From an uncultured Flavobacteriales bacterium (GTDB lineage Bacteria; Bacteroidota; Bacteroidia; Flavobacteriales_D; Sanyastnellaceae), in contig CALJKR010000076.1 in the NCBI GenBank assembly GCA_937974555.1, positions 1 through 39,979 of the forward strand: a stretch of DNA of 39,979 nucleotides, in the 5' to 3' direction. The translations under genes were made by a program, and so were the position numbers. Shown here piece after piece: positions 30,784 through 39,894 of this stretch. Each line of letters opens with the position of its first letter. Position 1 is the first letter of the stretch. A model generated the notes under the pieces. It was given only the letters and a program-made list of their open reading frames with translations, made no database searches and was not told the origin of the DNA.

Positions 30784-32140
30784 GGAAATTCAATTCTTTT
30801 TCAAAGATGATTTTTCCTGATTTATCGTGATAGCTCACGGTCATTGTTCTGTTTTTGCCTTCACCGCGCACATGCAATTGGGCAAAATGTTTTTGGGGGA
30901 CAACGGTTCCTTCAACCCGAAAATCATTTTTCTCTGCCGACATATCGCTGGCTCCTGAAGTCAGGGGTGATGATGTAAGATCATACATCACATAACCCTT
31001 GTGTTCCCATTTACTCACTTCGCCGCAATGGCGATCACCCGAAAGAAATACCACGTTTTTAATTTGATTCATGACCAGTAGGTCTTGGATATAGGCTCTC
31101 TCCATGGCGTAATTGCTGTAATTTTCATACACCTGAGCGGAGTTTAAAAATTGACCTCCCATGCAAATAACTTTAAAAGAAGCGTTGCTTGTTTTAAGGG
31201 CTTGAATCAGCCATTGTATTTGTTCAATACCCAAAATGGTTTGACCGTGTTGCACGGAGAGGTAGGGGGCAAGCACCAGGTCATTTCTGACGCGATGGTA
31301 GCGGTTGTCCAAAAAGAAAAAGTCCACATCGCCAATGGTGGTCATGGAGGTAATGCCTGGGACATCGGGAATGCCAATGCTGGGATTGGGCCAAAAATGA
31401 GCAAAGGTTTCCAAGCTTTTGTCTTTCAAAATAAAACTGCCGTTGCTGTCGTTGGGACCAAAGTCGTGATCGTCCCAAATGGCATAATTGGGAATCTTTC
31501 GAAATATGGAATCCAATCGGGGATGGGTTCTGGATTGAATATAACGTGCAATCATTCCTTCTTGACTGTCCCAATCGCCTTCTCTAAAATACACATTGTC
31601 TCCAAGCCAAATCATGGCATCGGGCTGTTGCTGCGCGATGCTGTTGAAGATTGATTCGCCTCCGCCATACGCTTTTCCAGGTCGATCGTAAGCGGGGTCA
31701 TTCAAATAGGTACAAGAGCCAAAGGCGATATCCAAGTCAGGTGCATTGCTGCGGTATTTCCACAATGGTTGTGTGGTGAATGAAATGGAGTCATTCACTT
31801 GATGAAAAGCATTGTACGATTTAATCCAATAGGTTGTACCTGGCTTAAGCAAATGAAATTCAGCTATGGTAGAAAATCCATATTGTGCATCCAAGGTAAA
31901 GTTGTGCGTATTGACATATTGGGAACCTTCGAACAATTTCACTTTCAAAACAGTGGGATCGGGTAGTGTATTGGAAAACCCTTTTCGCATCACAAAAACT
32001 TTTGCATCACGGAGCCCAACATGCCCCAAAGTCCAATACAAGGTGTCTCGAGTATCAACTTTACCGTTGGGTTGGGAAAAACTTATTATCGATTTCAAGA
32101 GGACAAGAGCGACAACAAGGGCTCGGTGGCTTTTTTCCAT
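30773..32140 (-). CDS. PhoD-type alkaline phosphatase/phosphodiesterase
   Basis: This is a secreted metallophosphoesterase of the PhoD family, 455 residues, with a signal peptide (about 1-23, ending ISFSQ). After a fibronectin-like strand region (30-125) comes the metal core: IAFGSC, WLGDNVYFR, AIWDDHDFGPNDS, FFLDNRYHR and FLSGDRHCGE, all matching metal-binding Asp, Asn and His motifs. It may hydrolyse phosphodiesters of lipids or teichoic-acid-like polymers; family members vary. The start at 32140 overlaps the upstream glycosyltransferase by 46 bp; it is supported by the signal peptide. An envelope role is likely from its neighbours. Confidence 0.88.
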   Translation of the reverse strand: MEKSHRALVVALVLLKSIISFSQPNGKVDTRDTLYWTLGHVGLRDAKVFVMRKGFSNTLPDPTVLKVKLFEGSQYVNTHNFTLDAQYGFSTIAEFHLLKPGTTYWIKSYNAFHQVNDSISFTTQPLWKYRSNAPDLDIAFGSCTYLNDPAYDRPGKAYGGGESIFNSIAQQQPDAMIWLGDNVYFREGDWDSQEGMIARYIQSRTHPRLDSIFRKIPNYAIWDDHDFGPNDSNGSFILKDKSLETFAHFWPNPSIGIPDVPGITSMTTIGDVDFFFLDNRYHRVRNDLVLAPYLSVQHGQTILGIEQIQWLIQALKTSNASFKVICMGGQFLNSAQVYENYSNYAMERAYIQDLLVMNQIKNVVFLSGDRHCGEVSKWEHKGYVMYDLTSSPLTSGASDMSAEKNDFRVEGTVVPQKHFAQLHVRGEGKNRTMTVSYHDKSGKIIFEKELNFHAK

Positions 32141-33261
32141 GAGAATTGAGATTGAATAATTTCTATTGCTTTTTGTGGCGAATGAGCATTTGGGTTTTCG
32201 AAGATTTCAACGATTAAGTGAGCAATCTCTGCATCATCATTGGCTACGATTAACTCATTCTTTAATTGAATTTCAAATGCATCTGCGGCGGTGTCTGTAC
32301 ATACTACAGGAAGTCCCATACTCAGGGCTTCCAGAATTTTATTTTGCATACCTGACCCCATGGTCATTGGCGCAACAAATACGCTACCTTTTTGATAAGC
32401 TTCCCGAATATCTTCCATCCAACCGGTGATTGTAATGCGGGGGTCTGTGAGTTGTTGAGTCAACGAACGGTTGGGCTCAGCTCCTGCAATGATCAATTGA
32501 GCATTGGGATTTCTGTTCCATACCAAAGGCATGATTTTCTTCCCCAATCGCAAGGCTGCCTCAATGTTGGGTGGGTAATTCATGTTGCCAGTAAAGACAA
32601 CACAGGGGTTGGAAGTGGGTTGGGTTTTGTTCGTGTAAAAATTAAAATCAATGCCATTGGGAATGATGTCAATGATTTTTTCTTGTGGTAATGCAATGGC
32701 CTTGGCATCTTTTTGAGCTATGATGGTGAGGTGGTCAAAATAGTGTGCAATGACACTTTCATATTTTTGAACCCGTCGCCATTCGTCCCTCCAAAACCAT
32801 CGTGTGATCCATGGACTTTTTTGAATCCTTTTTTCAAGTCCCAAGCTCAATGCATCCATGTAGTCCAAAGTTTTGGGGATGGAAAGAAATTGCTTGGTGT
32901 ATTCTGAAGTGCGTATCATTTGCGAGTACAGCACATCGGGTTTGATTTGTTCTATGAAATAATTGAATTTTTTTTGTGCCCGTCGTTGATGAAACAAAAG
33001 CACTTGCCAAGGCAAATCGCTGAATAGTCCTTGTATTGCGCTCCAAGGAATTGCCCAAGCGGACAATGGAATCCAATGCCAATGACCGCCGGCTTTTTCC
33101 AATGCTTGTTGGGTTTGAGGAAGTGGCTTTTCAAAATGAAAACAGAAGACATGTACCTCATGTCCGGCTTCTATCAGGTTTTGGATTTGATGATAGGCAC
33201 GCAGCTTATCTCCTTTTTCCAAGGGATATGGAATTCGAGACAAGGTAACGGAAATTCTCAT
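32095..33261 (-). CDS. GT4 glycosyltransferase (exopolysaccharide type)
   Basis: This is a 388-residue GT-B enzyme with an opening TLSRIPYPLEKGDKLRAYHQ that I recall from the TIGR03087-like group of exopolysaccharide sugar transferases. The C-terminal domain has a VVFTGNMNYPPN strand, the APMTMGSGMQNKILEALSMGLPVV donor-site loop (Glu in KILEAL) and a DIREAY helix. No membrane segment is present. It follows its neighbour by a four-base ATGA overlap. Product and acceptor are unknown; it shares an operon with an LptF/G-type permease and a PhoD-type phosphatase. Confidence 0.88.
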   Translation of the reverse strand: MRISVTLSRIPYPLEKGDKLRAYHQIQNLIEAGHEVHVFCFHFEKPLPQTQQALEKAGGHWHWIPLSAWAIPWSAIQGLFSDLPWQVLLFHQRRAQKKFNYFIEQIKPDVLYSQMIRTSEYTKQFLSIPKTLDYMDALSLGLEKRIQKSPWITRWFWRDEWRRVQKYESVIAHYFDHLTIIAQKDAKAIALPQEKIIDIIPNGIDFNFYTNKTQPTSNPCVVFTGNMNYPPNIEAALRLGKKIMPLVWNRNPNAQLIIAGAEPNRSLTQQLTDPRITITGWMEDIREAYQKGSVFVAPMTMGSGMQNKILEALSMGLPVVCTDTAADAFEIQLKNELIVANDDAEIAHLIVEIFENPNAHSPQKAIEIIQSQFSWKKATEPLLSLLSS

Positions 33262-34460
33262 TTTTGCACCTCTTTGTAAAACTGGATCAATTCCTTGGTG
33301 ATGAACTTGTTGTCAAAGTGCGATTCCGCAAATTGACGGGCATTATTCTGAATTCTTACTTTCTTGTCTGGTTTTTCCATGAGGGATTCGATGGATTGAA
33401 TCCATTCCAAAACAGTATCGGCAATCAATATGTTTTCTTTCTCTTTGTATTCGATGCCAATGGCGCCAATGGTTGAGCTGATGATGGCTTTTCCCAGTGC
33501 CATGCCTTCAATTATTTTTACCCGAACACCACCGCCAGAAAGAATGGGAACAACCATGATGTCATGGTCTTGAATGTATTGTATAGCGTCCTCTACTTCT
33601 CCTTGAATAAACACATTGGGCAATGATTTGGCTTTGAATTCATCGGACATGTTTCTTCCGGCCAGATGCAAAGTCAAATGTGGAAATTTTTGGTGAATAC
33701 TGGGCCAAACTTTGTCCATGAACCACATCAAACCTTCCACGTTGGGTTCCCAATCCATGGCACCCAAGTGAAACAATTTGTTTTCGTTTTCTGGAGTAGT
33801 GGGCTGACAATGGTATAGATTCAGATCGATACCAAAAGCGATGGTTTTGATGGGGCGTCTCACGCCCAATTGCATCATTCTAATTTTATCGGACTCGGAA
33901 ATCGTAGCGATACCATCCACGGAATTGAACATCATCAGTTCATATTCACGAAGCTGTTTGGCCAAGAAATTCAGGTATATTTTTTTGATGGGATTTTTGG
34001 TGCCGATGGCAATTTTTTCCCAAATGGTATACTCAATGTTGTGGGCCCTTAAAATGATGGGAGCCCGACTATGTCTTTTGATTGTTCCGATGTATGGGGT
34101 CATGAAAAGACTCTCCAAATGGATCACATCAAAACTGTGCTTGCGCAACAATCGGTCTATTTTTATGTCCATATCGGGACTAAAAAAACGATTGACGTGG
34201 TAGCTGTCATTGGTCATGAAGGCCGTGAAAGCATCGACAAAGTTGATGCGGGTATCCACATGCACTCCTTCGATGTCCGTCTTTTGAATGTAATCGGGAT
34301 CAAGTTCATCCAAGATCAAATCATGCTTGTGGGTGAAAATGGTTAAAATCTTCACCTTGTGACCCGCGTCCAACAGGCCTTGCGTTAAATTGTTCATGGC
34401 AATGCACCCTCCATCTTTGGCAGGCAGTGGTGGCTTATGACACAATTGTAGAACGCGCAT
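33258..34460 (-). CDS. GT4 glycosyltransferase
   Basis: This is a 400-residue GT-B enzyme paired with the previous gene. The N terminus reads LQLCHKPPLPAKDGGCIAMNN, the usual donor/acceptor loop. The C-terminal domain has LGAMDWEPNVEGLMWF and VPILSGGGVRVKIIEGMALGK, the GGG-K-E nucleotide-sugar site. The two adjacent genes share this architecture but differ in sequence, so they are probably sequential transferases of one glycan. A 4-bp gap follows the upstream lptF-like gene. Which glycan is built is unknown. Confidence 0.88.
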   Translation of the reverse strand: MRVLQLCHKPPLPAKDGGCIAMNNLTQGLLDAGHKVKILTIFTHKHDLILDELDPDYIQKTDIEGVHVDTRINFVDAFTAFMTNDSYHVNRFFSPDMDIKIDRLLRKHSFDVIHLESLFMTPYIGTIKRHSRAPIILRAHNIEYTIWEKIAIGTKNPIKKIYLNFLAKQLREYELMMFNSVDGIATISESDKIRMMQLGVRRPIKTIAFGIDLNLYHCQPTTPENENKLFHLGAMDWEPNVEGLMWFMDKVWPSIHQKFPHLTLHLAGRNMSDEFKAKSLPNVFIQGEVEDAIQYIQDHDIMVVPILSGGGVRVKIIEGMALGKAIISSTIGAIGIEYKEKENILIADTVLEWIQSIESLMEKPDKKVRIQNNARQFAESHFDNKFITKELIQFYKEVQK

Positions 34461-34464
34461 TTTT

Positions 34465-35868
34465 TTAAGCTTTGCTTTTTTTCTTGAACCAAGATTTAAA
34501 ATCGGGTAGGTTCCAACTCTTTTCTTGATTGGCAGAATACATCACCAAGATACAAATGGGAACCATCACCAAAGTGGAAATCCACATGCCCAGCCAAGGT
34601 TCGATGATGAAAGCCTTGGCCATTTTTTCTCCAGCAATGGTGAGCATCTCAAACACAATAAATAGCAAAAGGGCGATAACAGAGGGCAAACCCAATCCGC
34701 CTTTTCTTAGGATGGCACCCAATGGGGCACCCACAAAAAACAATACAATGCATGATATGGCCAAGAAAAATTTCCGGTGCCATTCTATTTTATGTCGGTT
34801 GGCGAACTTCAAAAGATCCTCTTTTTCTATTTTGATCTTTTGAATCTGCACCATGTCTCTGCGAGTAGCGTCAATGGCAGATTGAATGGTTTTCCCTTGA
34901 ATGGTAAGGGGCATCTGGGATTGTAAGGAAACACTGGAGCTCGACACGTTTTTAAAATCATCGGTCAGTCTTAGTTTTTTTTCATTGTTGATTTTCCAAT
35001 GATGGTCCATGCTGTCCAACTCGGCATCAAATCCAACCAAGGCATGATCCAGCTGATTGATGGTCATCATTTCGAAGGCATTTTTAAATACCTCCTCGTC
35101 ATCTTTGCTAAAGAACAAAGAGGAGATGTCAATGCGCAGAGTCATCTGATCAAAGTGCGAGGCCAGCGCCGGATGCTTAGGATGACGAGATCTTTTTTCA
35201 TCCATCTCATCATAAGTAACCCCGTTTTGCATCTGAAGAATCAACCAACGCTTGTCATCCGTTTGTTGCATATTGCCTTTCTCCGCCCGGATTACGGTTC
35301 TATTGCCGCGACCGGGATCGCGGTGATCGTAAATCAATATGTCTTGCAACTCACCAGATTCCGTGTTCTTTTTCATCACCCGAATACTGATGCCATCGAT
35401 GCCATCGTAAAACTGACCTTCGGTTAAACTCAAAGCAGGTTTTTGTTGCACGATGGAAAAAAGCAAAGTGCGGTATTTCAGATTGGCAATGGGCCAGATG
35501 TTGTTTGCAAAGAAAAAAGCCACAAGGGATAAACCCGCAATGAATACAATGAGCGGTCGAAAAATGCGACCCAAGCTCAAGCCGGCACTCTTCATCGCGG
35601 TAAGTTCGTTGTGTTCCGATAGTGCCCCGATGGTCATGATGCTGGACATCAGAATCGCCAATGGAAGGGCCATGTTGACAATCCTGGCGGAAACAAAAAG
35701 TAGCAATTGAAGAATGATCCAAAAACTCAATCCCTTGCCCATGAGATCGTCTATGTAGAGCCAGATAAATTGTAACTCAAATACAAAAAGCGATACCAAA
35801 AAGGTTACGATGAAAGGCCCAATGAAGGCGCGCAGCAGGACTTTGGATATTTTTTTTTGGTTTAACAT
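34465..35868 (-). CDS. LptF/LptG family (YjgP/YjgQ) permease
   Basis: This is an inner-membrane permease of the lipopolysaccharide export complex, a partner of the ATPase LptB. The 467 residues (ATG at 35868; the preceding codon is TTG) show the YjgP/YjgQ layout: N-terminal helices with the family-typical LPLAILMSSIMTIGALSEHNELTAMKSAG (short excerpts PLAILMS and LSEHNELTAMK), a periplasmic domain (about 120-360), and three C-terminal helices (about 375-450). The periplasmic domain carries a long insertion with an acidic stretch (about 230-330). In Bacteroidota a single LptF/G-like protein may form a homodimer or pair with another copy. Here it leads an operon of two glycosyltransferases, a PhoD phosphatase and a lipoprotein. 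Confidence 0.93.
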   Translation of the reverse strand: MLNQKKISKVLLRAFIGPFIVTFLVSLFVFELQFIWLYIDDLMGKGLSFWIILQLLLFVSARIVNMALPLAILMSSIMTIGALSEHNELTAMKSAGLSLGRIFRPLIVFIAGLSLVAFFFANNIWPIANLKYRTLLFSIVQQKPALSLTEGQFYDGIDGISIRVMKKNTESGELQDILIYDHRDPGRGNRTVIRAEKGNMQQTDDKRWLILQMQNGVTYDEMDEKRSRHPKHPALASHFDQMTLRIDISSLFFSKDDEEVFKNAFEMMTINQLDHALVGFDAELDSMDHHWKINNEKKLRLTDDFKNVSSSSVSLQSQMPLTIQGKTIQSAIDATRRDMVQIQKIKIEKEDLLKFANRHKIEWHRKFFLAISCIVLFFVGAPLGAILRKGGLGLPSVIALLLFIVFEMLTIAGEKMAKAFIIEPWLGMWISTLVMVPICILVMYSANQEKSWNLPDFKSWFKKKSKA

Positions 35869-35888
35869 CAAACAGCGCTAAGCTACTT

Positions 35889-35896
35889 TATCTTTC
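35889..35896 (+). promoter_or_regulatory. Weak -7 element of the secreted protease gene
   Basis: TATCTTTC, one base from TAnnTTTG, 27 nt before the ATG at 35924. It is the best match in the gap and is tentative. Confidence 0.3.
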
Positions 35897-35923
35897 GGCA
35901 CCAAAACCAAGGAAATTTAAAAA

Positions 35924-37588
35924 ATGAGAAAAATTTTATCCCAGATTTTTGTTGCTGCAGGTGTCTTTGCTGCTGCTTCAATGTCAGCTCAATCTTTGGA
36001 GCTACAGAATCACGTCATCTCAAACTTTGACAATGAGAAATTAACTTTGACTTCCATTGAAGAAGAGAAGCAGGGCGGCATGAGCATGAATGCGGTTTGG
36101 GCACCATTGCAATTGGACATGAACACCATGGGGGATTGGGAATACAATCCGGATGGCAGCAAACGCTGGTTCTATCAGTTTCAAAGTCCCGGAGCATTGG
36201 CAATGGGTGTTGTGTTCAGTTATTACAACTTACCTGAGGGTGCATCTTTATATCTTTATTCAGCAGACAAGTCGTGGTTGGAAGGACCCTTTACTTCGGC
36301 ACAAAACAAATTGCACCACATTTTCAGAACACCAGAGGTTTATGGAGATGCGGCCATTTTAGAGTATCGTCAGCCAGCAGGTGTTGTGGGTACCGCGCGA
36401 TTGGAAACCAGAGGCATCTTGCATTTTTATCGGATGATTCAAGATCCACGTGCGGAGCAATTTAAGAACGTAGAAAGTGATCCTTGTGAGGTGGATATCA
36501 ACTGTCCAGAGGGAGATGCATGGGCCAATGAGAAGCATGCTGTGGTTCGCTTGAGCTTGGTCATGACCGGCGGAGCTGGATTGTGTTCAGGTACCTTGGT
36601 GAACAACACCGCCATGGATTGTAAGGGATACGTATTGACAGCGATGCATTGTACTGAAAGCTCATCGGATGCAGATTTATTGGCTTCTTCTGCGCGTTTC
36701 AACTTTGCCAAAAGCGGTTGCGGAACAGGTTTGGGTTCAACAACACAAAATTCAACGGGGTTATACTTGCGTGCGGATTCCAACGATGGAGGAGGAGCTA
36801 CCGGTTCTGATTTCGCATTGATTGAGTTGCAAGATGCCATTCCAGCCAGCTGGACCGTTTACTACGCAGGATGGGATGCCACGGACAACATTCCCGTTGC
36901 CATTCAAGATTCTTTATACGGAGCCAAGGCCATTTGTATCCACCATCCAGCGGGAGATTACATGAAAATTTCTCATGCGTCTCAAGTAACCAAAGGAACA
37001 TGGCAGGCTTCAGATCGTCATTGGAGAACCATATGGATGGCAACAGAGACCAACCATGGGGTAACCGAAGGAGGTTCTTCAGGATCACCTATTTTCTCTC
37101 CCAGTCATCAGATCATCGGAACATTAACAGGAGGTGGATCTTATTGTACAACGCCCACTGCAGCGGACTATTACGGTCGCATGGCCAAGCATTGGACGGG
37201 AAATTTCAATCCCAACACCGCCGATCAAAAATTGAAAATTTGGTTGGATCCAGGAAACTTGGGATGGTTGACCATGGATGGGGCAACCAAAGGAACCAGC
37301 GCATTGCCTTGCCAACCGGTAAGCGTGAAAGAAGAATTGAAATTTGACGATGTAGTGGTTTACCCATCGTTGATTCAAACCACTTTCCAGGTGCAAGTAG
37401 CCAACAACCCTTGGATACAGCAAGCCGTTGTATTTGACAGCAATGGACGTCAAGTAGCAACACAGAACTTTACATCGGGACAGTTGACATTTGACGCCAC
37501 ATCTTGGGCTGATGGCATTTATTATTTGAGTGTACGTCAGAACAATGGATCTTATGTAACCAAGAAATTGGTTGTCGCCCATTCATGA
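35924..37588 (+). CDS. T9SS-exported trypsin-like (lysyl endopeptidase-like) protease
   Basis: This is a secreted serine endopeptidase, 554 residues. The signal peptide (to about residue 24, MSAQ) is followed by an N-terminal pro- or accessory domain (about 30-190), a chymotrypsin-fold domain (about 195-465) and a C-terminal T9SS type A sorting domain (about 475-554, VYPSLIQTTFQVQV through GIYYLSV and a basic end). The catalytic triad is His242 in LTAMHC, Asp296 in SDFALIE and Ser386 in GGSSGSP. An Asp415 in the YYGR phrase sits where Achromobacter lysyl endopeptidase has its S1-pocket Asp (D225), which suggests cleavage after Lys; this is an alignment by eye. Its stop overlaps ung as ATGA. 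Confidence 0.88.
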   Translation: MRKILSQIFVAAGVFAAASMSAQSLELQNHVISNFDNEKLTLTSIEEEKQGGMSMNAVWAPLQLDMNTMGDWEYNPDGSKRWFYQFQSPGALAMGVVFSYYNLPEGASLYLYSADKSWLEGPFTSAQNKLHHIFRTPEVYGDAAILEYRQPAGVVGTARLETRGILHFYRMIQDPRAEQFKNVESDPCEVDINCPEGDAWANEKHAVVRLSLVMTGGAGLCSGTLVNNTAMDCKGYVLTAMHCTESSSDADLLASSARFNFAKSGCGTGLGSTTQNSTGLYLRADSNDGGGATGSDFALIELQDAIPASWTVYYAGWDATDNIPVAIQDSLYGAKAICIHHPAGDYMKISHASQVTKGTWQASDRHWRTIWMATETNHGVTEGGSSGSPIFSPSHQIIGTLTGGGSYCTTPTAADYYGRMAKHWTGNFNPNTADQKLKIWLDPGNLGWLTMDGATKGTSALPCQPVSVKEELKFDDVVVYPSLIQTTFQVQVANNPWIQQAVVFDSNGRQVATQNFTSGQLTFDATSWADGIYYLSVRQNNGSYVTKKLVVAHS

Positions 37589-38241
37589 AATTAGAAGAGT
37601 ACATTGAGGATAGGGAGTGGCAGCGTGAACTCGCTGGAGCCTTTACCCATCCTCGATGGAATAAAATTACAGAAATGGTTGAGCAGGCATATGCTCAACC
37701 TTTTTGTTTTCCGCCACGGCCGCAGATTTTTGCAGCTTTCAATGCAACACCCTTTTCCAAAGTCAGGGTAGTCATCATCGGGCAAGACCCTTATCATGGA
37801 GATGGAGAGGCCAACGGATTGGCTTTTTCGGTCAATGAAGGCATCAAGATTCCGCCATCATTACGCAACATTTTCAAGGAATTGAAAGATGACCTTGGGA
37901 TAGATCGCAGCCGAACCGATTTGCAAGATTGGGCGAATCAAGGCGTATTATTGTTAAACACCACATTGACAGTAGCACAGGACAAGCCGATGTCGCACCA
38001 AGATTTTGGTTGGGATTGGTTCACCGATATTGTTATACAGCGAGTAGCTTTAAAGACAACCCCCGTGGTATTTATACTTTGGGGCAAGCATGCCCAGAGC
38101 AAGAAAAAGCTCATAGGATCTAATCGTCACCTCATCATCGAGAGCGCCCATCCATCGCCGCTTGGCGCCTACCGCGGCTTCTTTGGCTCCAAGCCCTTTT
38201 CTCAAGTCAATGCCTTTTTGGGCGAGGGGATTAGGTGGTGA
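37585..38241 (+). CDS. ung: Uracil-DNA glycosylase family 1
   Basis: This base-excision repair enzyme removes uracil from DNA. Its 218 residues include the water-activating motif GQDPYHG (66-72, catalytic Asp68), the uracil-binding LLLNTTLTV and the DNA-intercalating loop HPSPLGAYRGFFG (189 onward). All active-site residues of UNG are present. The start overlaps the protease stop as ATGA, an odd couple of a repair enzyme with an exported protease. The end overlaps the convergent gene by 11 bp. Confidence 0.98.
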   Translation: MKLEEYIEDREWQRELAGAFTHPRWNKITEMVEQAYAQPFCFPPRPQIFAAFNATPFSKVRVVIIGQDPYHGDGEANGLAFSVNEGIKIPPSLRNIFKELKDDLGIDRSRTDLQDWANQGVLLLNTTLTVAQDKPMSHQDFGWDWFTDIVIQRVALKTTPVVFILWGKHAQSKKKLIGSNRHLIIESAHPSPLGAYRGFFGSKPFSQVNAFLGEGIRW

Positions 38242-39325
38242 GATGATGGCGGTATAGCAACCCATTGGGTTGAACGCAGTCTAAAATTTCATCAAAGTTG
38301 AGGCCTTTCATTTTGAAGTGAAAGTCATTTTCAAACGGTTTTAAAAAAGAAGCAATCAACGCATCTTCGCAATTCAGAATGAGCAGCGCTTCTAAGATAA
38401 GATAGCATGCCATTCTCTTTTCAATAACGCTGTATTGATTTCTTGCCAGATGAATTTGGCTAAAAACTTCATTTACAAAAAGAGAGAATTCGATTGGATT
38501 CAATTTTTCATGTTCATGCAGGATACTTAGTGCTTGCATTCTCAATTTTGGGAAAAGATGAATTTGATTGAATTTTTTTGGTGATTGATTTTTCTTTTGA
38601 AGAAGAAGTGAAAATGTACTTTTAAATTTTAGAGGCTTATTTTGAATAAAGTAGTAACGAGCCAAAATAGAATTCCCGAAAATATAATCTTGAAAGTTTT
38701 GAATGGAGTTTGTCTCTTGACAATCGCTGAGGTACAGTTTAATTCCGGTTTCGTAATGCGGTAATTTGAAATCAGGGTCGATCATTAACTCAAAAAAGCA
38801 TTCTCGAACTACGGGGTGGTTATAAAACTTTTTATAGAATTGTATTGCACTTTTTGGGCAATGTTGTAGTGCCATATAAATAGTGTAACCCAATTGGCAT
38901 TTATTTTCTATAGTCAAAGATGGGGGAGTAGAATTCAGGTAATCCGTTATACTTAGGAATTCTTTATTTGAAATACAGCGAAAAAGCAAGCTGTGTCTCA
39001 TTTCATTGAAATCCCAATTGGCTCCAAGTGATTCTGAAATTTTTTTATCTTGATTGATATCGTTGAGTAATGATTGTATGGAATTGTAGCCGCAATAGGC
39101 TGCGATGGTATCCAAGGTATGCTGATAGGGGTGGTGTTTATCCAATTGAAAGAAGAGACGGTAGATGGTGCTTTGAGAGATATTCTCTTTGGTTCGGGCA
39201 TGAATTTCTTTGGACAAACCCAGGCAATCATTTTTCGAATGAATGTTTAGTCCATACTCCATTTCTACTTTTTGCTTCAAAATAGAAAATTGGAATTCAG
39301 AAAGATGAATAATCGGTTTAGCCAC
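38231..39325 (-). CDS. Bacteroidota-type HTH-like N-domain protein of unknown function
   Basis: This is a 364-residue cytoplasmic protein. Its first 70 residues match a domain I recall as common in Bacteroidota: a long helix, then DCLGLSKEIHARTKENISQSTIYRLF, a helix-turn-helix-like segment, and TLDTIAAYCGYNSI. The rest (about 90-360) is helical with leucine and aromatic spacing resembling TPR-like repeats but without a clear TPR signature. I choose the GTG at 39325 because the longer TTG start at 39340 lies within the -7 element and no ATG precedes residue 22. It could be a transcription regulator for the divergent small gene, but this is untested. Confidence 0.55.
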   Translation of the reverse strand: MAKPIIHLSEFQFSILKQKVEMEYGLNIHSKNDCLGLSKEIHARTKENISQSTIYRLFFQLDKHHPYQHTLDTIAAYCGYNSIQSLLNDINQDKKISESLGANWDFNEMRHSLLFRCISNKEFLSITDYLNSTPPSLTIENKCQLGYTIYMALQHCPKSAIQFYKKFYNHPVVRECFFELMIDPDFKLPHYETGIKLYLSDCQETNSIQNFQDYIFGNSILARYYFIQNKPLKFKSTFSLLLQKKNQSPKKFNQIHLFPKLRMQALSILHEHEKLNPIEFSLFVNEVFSQIHLARNQYSVIEKRMACYLILEALLILNCEDALIASFLKPFENDFHFKMKGLNFDEILDCVQPNGLLYRHHLTT

Positions 39326-39337
39326 GATGATTTTTTT

Positions 39338-39345
39338 CAAAATTA
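39338..39345 (-). promoter_or_regulatory. -7 promoter element of the HTH-like gene
   Basis: TAATTTTG on the minus strand, 12 nt before the GTG at 39325. Because it covers the TTG at 39340, it argues against that codon as the start. Confidence 0.5.
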
Positions 39346-39420
39346 CTAATCAAAATAGAAGGACTAATCATGATCGAAAAGTTGAACTTACTTGAACTGG
39401 AAATCTTTAACCTTCTAAAA

Positions 39421-39428
39421 TAAGTTTG
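39421..39428 (+). promoter_or_regulatory. -7 promoter element of the 39452 gene
   Basis: TAAGTTTG matches TAnnTTTG, 23 nt before the ATG at 39452. No well-placed -33 element is seen. Confidence 0.5.
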
Positions 39429-39451
39429 TCTAAACTCTAAAAATAAATATC

Positions 39452-39850
39452 ATGTCGGACATTCAAATCAATGGAAGAATTAAAATCAAAAGCTTCCAAG
39501 CAGACTTCATCAAGCGTTTTCCATACATCGTTCCAACCCTTGTAAACAAGAATAAAACGCGTTTGGACAATGAGTATACAATTGCTCATGCCAATTCTGT
39601 GGTCAATGGAGAATACAAGCCAATTAAAGTGGACGATTTTAGCATCAATGGCAATCTTCACATAGGCTCTATGGAAGACAGATTTGAAGAGGCTTTTGGA
39701 ATTCCTTGTGAAGTTATTTTCAGAAAAGGGGGTAAGCATTACATTACAAAAGGGAAGTATGACGCAATGAGTATATCAGAAGCCAATGCTGCTTTAAAAA
39801 ATGAAGGGGCTGAACCAATTGATTTGAAGGATATTACTTCTTACGCATAA
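39452..39850 (+). CDS. Small protein with two copies of an ING..(F) domain, function unknown
   Basis: This is a 132-residue protein without a signal peptide. Two halves look related: residues 4-33 begin INGRIKIKSFQADFIKRF and residues 63-92 begin INGNLHIGSMEDRFEEAF. Each has a beta strand, a Ser and a helix ending in Phe, then a strand (TLVNKN or EVIFRK). This is probably a duplicated alpha-beta fold. I recall small Bacteroidota proteins of this kind with no assigned function. The C-terminal tail (110-132) is acidic. It is divergent from the HTH-like gene, and a hairpin and the start of another gene follow it. Confidence 0.7.
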   Translation: MSDIQINGRIKIKSFQADFIKRFPYIVPTLVNKNKTRLDNEYTIAHANSVVNGEYKPIKVDDFSINGNLHIGSMEDRFEEAFGIPCEVIFRKGGKHYITKGKYDAMSISEANAALKNEGAEPIDLKDITSYA

Positions 39851-39894
39851 CAATGGCTCTCTCCATTTTTCTGAAAAAATCGATTTAAAAAGTA

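Noticed and set aside
36871..37347. Second frame inside the protease gene
   Set aside because: Overlaps the catalytic Ser region of the protease in another frame; composition unlike a real protein.
39262..39340. TTG start at 39340 or ATG at 39262 for the HTH-like gene
   Set aside because: The TTG lies inside the -7 element; the ATG at 39262 would remove the first helix of the N-terminal domain. GTG at 39325 fits both.
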